A stretch of 10,889 nucleotides of DNA. It comes from Coriobacteriia bacterium. GTDB taxonomy: Bacteria; Actinomycetota; Coriobacteriia; WRKU01; WQUG01. The translations under genes and the position numbers were made by a program. Position 1 is the first letter of the stretch. Each line of letters opens with the position of its first letter. The stretch covers positions 1 to 10,889 of the forward strand of contig WREJ01000024.1 in assembly GCA_009779395.1 (NCBI GenBank), read 5' to 3'. Positions 5,839-10,889 of the stretch are shown here, piece by piece. The notes below the pieces were generated by a model. That model did no database searches and was not told the origin of the DNA. It was given only the letters and a program-made list of their open reading frames with translations.

Positions 5839-6648
5839 CTAGTCCTTTTCTGCAGCATCAAAGCGATAGCCAACACCATGAATCGTATGCAGATAGTCAG
5901 GGGCACCCTGCTGCGACAGCAAGGCACGCAGACGACGAATATGAACGTCAATAGTACGCGATGAAGATAAGTGGTCCTGTCCCCATACTTCTTCAGAAAG
6001 CTGCCTGCGACTGAGTACTTCGCCTGGTCTGCTTGCTAGTGCATACAGCAGTGCGAACTCTTTGGCACGCAGGGCAATGTCACTGCCCCTTAGAGTGACC
6101 TTGCGCTTAACAGGGTCGATGACCAGCAGGTCAGCAGCAGCATTTTCATCGGCAGCATCTGCCACCTTGCCTGTTGCGGCAAAGCACAGCACGCGACCTG
6201 TTTCTTTATTGCTGTCAGCAGCAGAGCGGCTGCTTCGCCGCAGGTTTGCCCGTACGCGCTCGAGCAATTCGTCCAGCGAAAAGGGTTTGCTGACATAGTC
6301 GTCAGCACCCAGACGCAAGCCGGCAATACGGTCACTGGTCTCACCGAGCGCACTCATCATAATGATGGCAAGGTCGATGTCACTGTCCCGCAGTTCTTCA
6401 CAAATTTCGTGACCACTTTTGTGCGGCAGCATAATGTCAAGCAAGACCAAGTCGGGGTTAAAACTACGCACCGTCTGAACCGCCTCTTGGCCACTGTCCA
6501 GCGCTTTGACCTCATATCCTGCACGTCGCAGCGCAAATTCGACGCTGTTGCGAATCGCAAAGTCGTCCTCTATCACTAAAATGCGGTACGCCAGAATGCC
6601 ATGTGCGGTCTGTTGCGCGCTCGAGTTGTGGTCTGCGGGCTTCTCCAT
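5839..6648 (-). CDS. OmpR/PhoB-family response regulator, likely phosphate-responsive (PhoP/RegX3-like)
   Basis: A 269-residue two-domain regulator. The receiver domain occupies about residues 21-135, with acidic pocket E27-D28-D29, phospho-acceptor D71 in 'LVLLDIMLP', S99 and K121 in 'SKPFS'. A longer than usual, Ala/Asp-rich linker (about 137-170) leads to a winged-helix DNA-binding domain with 'ALRAKEFALLYALASRPGEV', 'LSEEVWG', 'SSRTIDVHIRRLRALL' and the terminal wing 'IHGVGYRF'. There is a 17-20 residue N-terminal extension before the first receiver strand. It is divergent from pstS across 193 nt that hold a PHO-box-like repeat, so control of the pst operon is the likely job (inference from context). 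The kinase follows after 4 nt. The ATG at 6648 lacks a strong ribosome site, and no better in-frame start precedes the receiver domain. Confidence 0.9.
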   Translation of the reverse strand: MEKPADHNSSAQQTAHGILAYRILVIEDDFAIRNSVEFALRRAGYEVKALDSGQEAVQTVRSFNPDLVLLDIMLPHKSGHEICEELRDSDIDLAIIMMSALGETSDRIAGLRLGADDYVSKPFSLDELLERVRANLRRSSRSAADSNKETGRVLCFAATGKVADAADENAAADLLVIDPVKRKVTLRGSDIALRAKEFALLYALASRPGEVLSRRQLSEEVWGQDHLSSSRTIDVHIRRLRALLSQQGAPDYLHTIHGVGYRFDAAEKD

Positions 6649-6727
6649 GTCACTATAATCTCATGACAGGGGGTCTTTCACCAGCAAAAAATGCTCTCAC
6701 AGCTGCGTTTAACAATTATTTTACAAA

Positions 6728-6771
6728 GCTGCCCACTAGTTTACCTGCAGCTAACACTTAGCGACCCTTTT
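6728..6771 (+). promoter_or_regulatory. PHO-box-like array of four 11-bp direct repeats upstream of pstS
   Basis: Four abutting 11-mers are in register: GCTGCCCACTA (6728), GTTTACCTGCA (6739), GCTAACACTTA (6750) and GCGACCCTTTT (6761). They follow a G-(T/C)-T-N-A-C-C-N4 plan, very close to the GTTCACC-N4 direct-repeat unit of actinobacterial PhoP sites; PhoB-family dimers bind such 11-bp spaced repeats. Looser TTTAAC and TTTTACA words lie just upstream (6708-6725). GACAAT at 6777-6782 could be the -10 element of the pstS promoter. The array is 70 nt before the pstS start and 80 nt from the regulator start, so it could serve both directions. Binding is inferred, not shown. Confidence 0.55.
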
Positions 6772-6841
6772 TATTCGACAATTTACAGCGTGCGACAGCT
6801 AAGGTCGGCACAGAATTTTCGAACAGAAAGGCACGCATACA

Positions 6842-7747
6842 ATGAAAACATTTCAGCGGAAGAGTAGGTCCAAAACAGCAGCTGTATTGCTTGCTGTTGC
6901 CCTGTTGCTTGCGAGCGTTTTTCTCGTGGCAGCTTGCAGTGCAGATACTGCAGAAGATACAGCACCGGCAGCTAGCGACACAGACGACGTGGCACTCAGC
7001 GGCATGCTGACCATCGAAGGCTCTGACACCATGGTTAACCTGGCGCAGGCCTGGGCAGAACAGTTCATGGATGAAAATCCCGAGGTCATGCTGACAATTC
7101 GCGGCGGTGGGTCTGGCGCGGGCATTGCTTCGCTTATCAATGGTACTGTTGACTTTGCGCTGGCAAGTCGTGACGTAAAAGAGGACGAGTTTGCCGAGGG
7201 TGCAGCTGTTGGTGTTGACATTGTCGAAAACACCGTAGCAAATGACGGCATTGGCGTTATTGTTAATCCTGCTGTTGGCATCACCGACATCAGCACCGAT
7301 GACTTGGGCAAAATCTATCGTGGCGAGATTAGCGACTGGTCGCAGCTGGGCGGTACGCCAGGTAGCATTGTTTTGCTGGGTCGTGATACAGCATCGGGAA
7401 CCTACGAGTTCTTCCTCGAGGCAGTTGTGGGCAAAGATAATGAGTACGCCCAGACCATGCGCAATCTGCAGTCAAATCAGGCGATTGTCGATGAGGTACG
7501 CAATAATCCTGCAGCCATTGGCTATGTTGGCATGGGCTATATAGTAGATGACGTGACAGTCCTTGCCATAGACGGTGTGGCAGCGACAGCAGAAGCGGTA
7601 AACGATGGCAGTTATGGACTTGCTCGTAAGCTGCTGATGAACAGCGATGGTACTCCGACTGGTCTGGCAAAGGCATTTCTAGACTGGGTGCAGGGTGCGC
7701 AGGGGCAAAGCATTGTAGTTGACGAGGGCTTTGTGCCGATTAACTAG
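6842..7747 (+). CDS. pstS: PstS phosphate-binding lipoprotein of the Pst ABC importer
   Basis: A 301-residue extracytoplasmic solute-binding protein. A basic n-region and hydrophobic core end in a lipobox 'LVAAC', so Cys32 should be lipidated and anchor it to the outer face of the membrane. An Ala/Asp/Thr-rich linker (33-52) precedes the binding domain. Phosphate-binding signatures are 'IEGSDTM' (58-64), 'RGGGSGAG' (87-94) and 'GRDTASGTYEFF', followed by 'NPAAIGYVGMGY'. The family is PstS-like phosphate binder, first gene of pstSCAB. AGAAAGG at 6825-6831 precedes the ATG by 10 nt. The PHO-box-like array upstream suggests induction on phosphate starvation. The length is usual for short Gram-positive PstS proteins. 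Confidence 0.95.
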   Translation: MKTFQRKSRSKTAAVLLAVALLLASVFLVAACSADTAEDTAPAASDTDDVALSGMLTIEGSDTMVNLAQAWAEQFMDENPEVMLTIRGGGSGAGIASLINGTVDFALASRDVKEDEFAEGAAVGVDIVENTVANDGIGVIVNPAVGITDISTDDLGKIYRGEISDWSQLGGTPGSIVLLGRDTASGTYEFFLEAVVGKDNEYAQTMRNLQSNQAIVDEVRNNPAAIGYVGMGYIVDDVTVLAIDGVAATAEAVNDGSYGLARKLLMNSDGTPTGLAKAFLDWVQGAQGQSIVVDEGFVPIN

Positions 7748-7763
7748 CTGCTGCATACAGTAA

Positions 7764-8666
7764 ATGAATACTCCTGCGAAAACAAGAACTGCCCGTACCT
7801 GTGATGCGGCTGCTACGCTGGTCATCACTGTGCTGGGATGGACAGCCATCTTTGTCCTCATTGCGATTGCGGGCTTTTTAGTTCACAGCTCATTGCGTGC
7901 ATTAGATGAAGTAGGGATCTGGTCGATGATCGCAGGCAGCGATTGGTTCCCTACCTCGTCTAATGCACGCTTTGGCTTTTTGCCAGCACAAATAGGGTCT
8001 GCTTGGGTGACAATAGTCGCGCTAAGCACCTGTGTTCCTGTTGGTGTATTTGCTGCTATTTATCTGTCAGAATTTGCCTCGACCCGTTTTCGCGAGGTCG
8101 CAAAAGCTGTCATCGAGTTTATGGCGACCATTCCCTCGGTGGTCTTTGGACTGATTGGGCTTTCGGTGTTGGTCCCCCTCATCCGTGAACACCTGCCCGT
8201 TGATTCGGGGCTTATTGGACTAAGTGCCGGTCTGGTGGTTGGCATTGTCTGTCTGCCAACGATTATTTCGATTTCAGAGGACGCGCTGCGCTCGGTTCCG
8301 CGCGAGCTGCGCCAGGGGTCATTTGCGCTGGGCAACACGCGCTGGCAAACGGCTTACAAGGTGGTGCTACCCGCAGCAAGCAGTGGCGTTTTTGCTGCCG
8401 TTATGCTGGGCTTGGGACGTGCGATTGGCGAGACCATGGTGGTATTGATGCTTGCCGGAAACGCAGGCATCATCCCCACCAGTCCCCTTGAGGCAGCACG
8501 AACCATGACGGGCACCATCGCCCAAGAAACCGGCGAGGTTGTGCGCGGCGGCCTGCACTTTTCCGTCCTTTTTACCCTGGGATTGGTGCTGTTTGTTATT
8601 ACCTTTGTCATTAACCTTATCGCTGATCTGGTGTTAGAGCGCAGCAGAAAGAAGTGGAGCAGATGA
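7764..8666 (+). CDS. pstC: PstC phosphate ABC transporter permease
   Basis: A 300-residue inner permease subunit that forms the phosphate channel with PstA. Six hydrophobic segments are visible near residues 18-40, 76-101, 120-139, 149-170, 203-231 and 265-290. The binding-protein-dependent EAA loop that contacts PstB runs 'EDALRSVPRELRQGSFALG', followed by 'GLGRAIGETMVVLMLAG', both typical of PstC. 'FMATIPSVVFGLIGL' is another family-specific stretch. It starts 16 nt after pstS with no obvious ribosome site, so it may rely on coupling or read-in ribosomes. Its TGA stop overlaps the pstA ATG. Confidence 0.95.
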   Translation: MNTPAKTRTARTCDAAATLVITVLGWTAIFVLIAIAGFLVHSSLRALDEVGIWSMIAGSDWFPTSSNARFGFLPAQIGSAWVTIVALSTCVPVGVFAAIYLSEFASTRFREVAKAVIEFMATIPSVVFGLIGLSVLVPLIREHLPVDSGLIGLSAGLVVGIVCLPTIISISEDALRSVPRELRQGSFALGNTRWQTAYKVVLPAASSGVFAAVMLGLGRAIGETMVVLMLAGNAGIIPTSPLEAARTMTGTIAQETGEVVRGGLHFSVLFTLGLVLFVITFVINLIADLVLERSRKKWSR

Positions 8667-9577
8667 CCAGAACACCAACAAAGACGCGACCTGCACGCAG
8701 CAAAGAAGTTGTTACTTTTAGCAGCTACTGCAGCAAGCGCGCCCGCAGAATCGAAGCTATTGTGCGCAGCTTTACTGCTATCTGTTGCGTGGGTGTTGTT
8801 GTGCTGGTCGTGTTTTTGCTCGGCTACTTATTTATCAGGGGCGTAGGGTCGCTGTCGTGGTCCTTTATCTTTGATGCACCCAAAGACCGTATGACAGCAG
8901 GTGGTATTTGGCCGGCGATTGTTGGAACTTTGTGGTTGATTGGGCTGGTCAGTGCTTTTGCCCTGCCCGTAGGTATTGCCACTGGCATTTATCTGGCAGA
9001 GATTGCCGGACAAAGCCGACCCGTGCGTATGCTGCGCATTGCTATTGCAAACATGGCAGGTGTTCCTTCGGTTGTTTACGGACTATTTGGCTATGCGGCC
9101 TTTTCTCTTGCCCTTGGCTTTGGGAAATCGCTGCTTGCTATGGGACTGACCCTGTCTTGTGTTACCCTGCCCGTTGTTATTACGGCAACCGAAGAAGCAC
9201 TGCGCCAGATCCCCAAAGAACAGCGGCAGGCAGCGATGGCACTGGGGTGTACGCGCGCTCGAACCTTGGGGAAAATTGTGCTGCCGACTGCTTTGCCAGG
9301 CATCATCACGGGTGCCATCCTGGGGCTGTCGCGCGCTGCAGCAGAGACGGCTCCCATACTGTTTACCGGCGTTGCCTTTTTTGCCCCTGTCGCAACTAAT
9401 GTTACGCAGCCATCAATGGCCTTGCCCTACCACTTGTACATTATGGCAACGCAGCCAACGACACCGGCTCCTCATATTGTGTGGGGAACAGCTTTAGTGC
9501 TGACGGGAATGCTAAGCATCACCAACGCCGGCATCGCAACCTGGCGATCATACAAAAGGAGAAAACTACAGTGGTAA
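8663..9577 (+). CDS. pstA: PstA phosphate ABC transporter permease
   Basis: The second permease subunit, 304 residues from the ATG at 8663. About 30 polar, Arg/Lys/Thr-rich residues precede the first membrane helix. Family motifs include 'GIATGIYLAEIAG', 'MAGVPSVVYGLFGYAAF', the EAA loop 'EEALRQIPKEQRQAAMALG' and 'GLSRAAAETAPILFTG'. The start overlaps the pstC stop as ATGA, the usual coupled arrangement; an in-frame GTG at 8654 would add three residues and cannot be excluded. AGAAAGAAG (8645-8653) lies about 9 nt before the ATG and is the likely ribosome site. The 3' end overlaps the pstB GTG start by 7 nt. Confidence 0.94.
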   Translation: MTRTPTKTRPARSKEVVTFSSYCSKRARRIEAIVRSFTAICCVGVVVLVVFLLGYLFIRGVGSLSWSFIFDAPKDRMTAGGIWPAIVGTLWLIGLVSAFALPVGIATGIYLAEIAGQSRPVRMLRIAIANMAGVPSVVYGLFGYAAFSLALGFGKSLLAMGLTLSCVTLPVVITATEEALRQIPKEQRQAAMALGCTRARTLGKIVLPTALPGIITGAILGLSRAAAETAPILFTGVAFFAPVATNVTQPSMALPYHLYIMATQPTTPAPHIVWGTALVLTGMLSITNAGIATWRSYKRRKLQW

Positions 9578-10359
9578 CGACAGAACCAGCAGGTAGCTTT
9601 GACATTTCCAATCTGTCTGTGTCTTATGGCAGCGAGGCGGCTTTGACCGGGGTGAGCTTTTACATCGAGCCACGCAGGGTCACTGCCCTGATTGGACCAT
9701 CTGGCTGCGGCAAGTCAACGCTGCTTCGTTGCTTTAATCGCATGAACGATGCCCTTGATAACGTAAAAGTCGAGGGTCTTATTGCCCTAAACGGCAGCGA
9801 TATCAATGCAAAATCGGTCGATTCAGTGTCCTTGCGCATGTATGTGGGACAGGTTTTTCAGCGTCCCAACCCCTTTCCGCTGTCGATTTATGACAACGTT
9901 GCCTTTGGACCACGTACCCAAGGTATTCGCAAGCGCGAACAACTGGACGAACTCGTCATCGACAGCCTGAAAAAAGCAGCTCTTTACGACGAGGTCAAAA
10001 ACAGCTTGAAAAAACACGCCTTCGAGCTATCAGGTGGTCAGCAGCAGCGTCTGTGTATTGCGCGCGCGCTGGCAACTAAACCGGGCGTACTGTTAATGGA
10101 CGAGCCTTGTTCGGCACTTGATCCCATATCGACCGGCATGATTGAAAGCACGGTCGAGCAACTGAAAGAGAGCGTGACCATTGTCATTGTGACCCACAAC
10201 ATGCAACAGGCATCGCGCATCAGTGATACCACCGCTTTTTTGCTGAGAGAGTCCATTGATGAACCCGCGCAGCTGATTGAAGTCACCGATACCACGACTA
10301 TGTTTACCCAGCCCAGTGACCAGCGAACGGAAAACTATATCACAGGAAGATTCGGATAA
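9571..10359 (+). CDS. pstB: PstB phosphate ABC transporter ATP-binding protein
   Basis: A 262-residue ATPase that drives phosphate import through PstC and PstA. Walker A is 'GPSGCGKST' (42-50); 'QRPNPFPLSIYDNVAFG' is the PstB-specific Q-loop region; the signature is 'LSGGQQQRLCIARAL'; Walker B is 'VLLMDEPCSALDP'; the switch His lies in 'VTHNM'. The GTG at 9571 is chosen because AAAGGAG (9555-9561) is placed 9 nt before it; the frame is open back to 9481, but those extra 30 codons lie inside pstA and are not PstB-like. The length matches the family. It is the last recognisable pst gene; phoU does not follow. Confidence 0.95.
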   Translation: MVTTEPAGSFDISNLSVSYGSEAALTGVSFYIEPRRVTALIGPSGCGKSTLLRCFNRMNDALDNVKVEGLIALNGSDINAKSVDSVSLRMYVGQVFQRPNPFPLSIYDNVAFGPRTQGIRKREQLDELVIDSLKKAALYDEVKNSLKKHAFELSGGQQQRLCIARALATKPGVLLMDEPCSALDPISTGMIESTVEQLKESVTIVIVTHNMQQASRISDTTAFLLRESIDEPAQLIEVTDTTTMFTQPSDQRTENYITGRFG

Positions 10360-10361
10360 CG

Positions 10362-10367
10362 TACACT
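10362..10367 (+). promoter_or_regulatory. Possible -10 element for a leaderless TDT-transporter transcript
   Basis: TACACT ends exactly 7 nt before the ATG at 10375, matching the TANNNT-N7-ATG pattern of leaderless actinobacterial promoters. The only SD-like run, AGGGGG at 10368-10373, is 1 nt from the ATG, too close for normal use. No clear -35 is visible. It would let the transporter be expressed separately from pstB. Confidence 0.25.
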
Positions 10368-10374
10368 AGGGGGT

Positions 10375-10889
10375 ATGAATTTTTTCCGACATATACCGCT
10401 TGCCATCAGTGGTCTGGCGCTTGCGCTGGCGTCGCTGGGCAATTTGATTGCCTATCACGGTGGCTTGTTTGCAGAGCCAGCGAGCACCTACCTTCGCTAT
10501 GGCTTTGGTGCACTTGCTCTGCTTGCCTTGCTGCTGTTTATTGCACGTATCGTCACTGACCCCAAAGGTGTACGTGAGGATGTGCGCAGTCCTGTCGTTT
10601 TAAGTGTGCTGCCCACCTCGACCATGGCGACTATTATGCTCAGTCTGTACCTGCAGCCCTATGCACCAGCAGCAGCAAAGGTCATCTGGGCTACAGCAGC
10701 GGTCATTCAACTGTGTATCATGGCATGTTTTGTGAAACGTTTTGTCCTCAGGTTTCAGCTGACCAACGTCTATCCCAGCTGGTTTGTGGCAGCAGTTGGC
10801 ATTCAGGCGGTGGCAATCGCCAGTCCCTACATGGACGCACTTGTGGTAGGTCAGGCTGCCTTTTGGCTGGGATTCAGCCTGTTTTTTGC
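10375..10889 (+). CDS. TDT-family transporter (TehA/SLAC1-like), 3' truncated by window edge
   Basis: An open frame of 171 codons runs from ATG 10375 off the end of the window. It is almost entirely membrane: helices near residues 8-27, 43-60, 73-93, 101-119, 134-151 and 158 onward, joined by short loops. The opening 'RHIPLAISGLALALASLGNL' and later 'LPTSTMATIML' and 'NVYPSWFVAAVGIQA' fit the tellurite-resistance/dicarboxylate transporter (TDT, SLAC1) family, whose members are about 300-400 residues and act as anion channels or organic-acid/anion transporters. The substrate cannot be told from this fragment. It begins 15 nt after pstB, so could be read through from pst, though a separate leaderless start is possible. 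The next in-frame upstream codons have no start before the pstB stop, so the ATG is the only choice. Confidence 0.75.
   Translation, partial: MNFFRHIPLAISGLALALASLGNLIAYHGGLFAEPASTYLRYGFGALALLALLLFIARIVTDPKGVREDVRSPVVLSVLPTSTMATIMLSLYLQPYAPAAAKVIWATAAVIQLCIMACFVKRFVLRFQLTNVYPSWFVAAVGIQAVAIASPYMDALVVGQAAFWLGFSLFF

Noticed and set aside
5835..5951. N-terminal extension of the histidine kinase to an ATG at 5951, giving a hydrophobic-looking leader
   Set aside because: It would overlap the response regulator C-terminus by 113 nt, the hydrophobic look comes from another frame of that gene, and a good SD sits before the ATG at 5834.
8654..8662. GTG start for pstA three codons upstream
   Set aside because: The ATGA overlap with the pstC stop at 8663 is the commoner coupled layout; the difference is only three residues and remains open.
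9481..9570. Upstream GTG start for pstB
   Set aside because: The added 30 residues lie inside pstA, are not PstB-like, and a strong AAAGGAG precedes the GTG at 9571.

Overview
The window looks like a chromosomal piece of a Gram-positive bacterium, most likely an actinobacterium of the Coriobacteriia type. That placement is inference from a PhoP-type 11-bp direct repeat (GTTTACC-N4) before pstS, start sites that look leaderless, a multi-PASTA membrane protein and moderate GC. No rRNA, tRNA, transposase or CRISPR array is present, and every stretch longer than about 300 bases contains a gene.

Left region (1-3076, + strand, visibly AT-richer): a tightly packed operon with an FtsX/MacB-type ABC permease (5' end outside the window), a LolD/MacB-type ATPase, and a single-span membrane protein whose outer part is about five tandem PASTA-like repeats. 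The ATPase stop and the PASTA start overlap by 8 nt. The PASTA protein has no kinase or penicillin-binding domain, so this is a stand-alone wall-binding partner of an ABC system.

Middle region (3077-3875): a 23-bp phased, three-copy direct repeat leads into a short gene matching only the C-terminal DUF4143 (PD-(D/E)XK-like) half of the AAA-DUF4143 ATPase family. A very long stem-loop follows, in the gap between this gene and the convergent gene on the other strand.

Right region (3876-10889, GC-richer): on the minus strand, a CDF metal exporter and a two-component system (OmpR/PhoB-type regulator, then a histidine kinase lacking any membrane segment). Divergent from it are pstS-pstC-pstA-pstB, encoding the high-affinity phosphate ABC importer. 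The intergenic region between the regulator and pstS holds four 11-bp repeats resembling an actinobacterial PHO box. The likely logic is that the kinase and regulator sense phosphate status through the Pst complex and control pst, and perhaps themselves, from that box. phoU, which often follows pstB, is not next; a TDT-family (TehA/SLAC1-like) transporter starts 15 nt after pstB and runs off the window.

The most promising candidates for something undescribed are the ABC-PASTA operon, the repeat-led DUF4143 half-gene with its giant hairpin, and the phosphate two-component system with a soluble kinase and no adjacent phoU.
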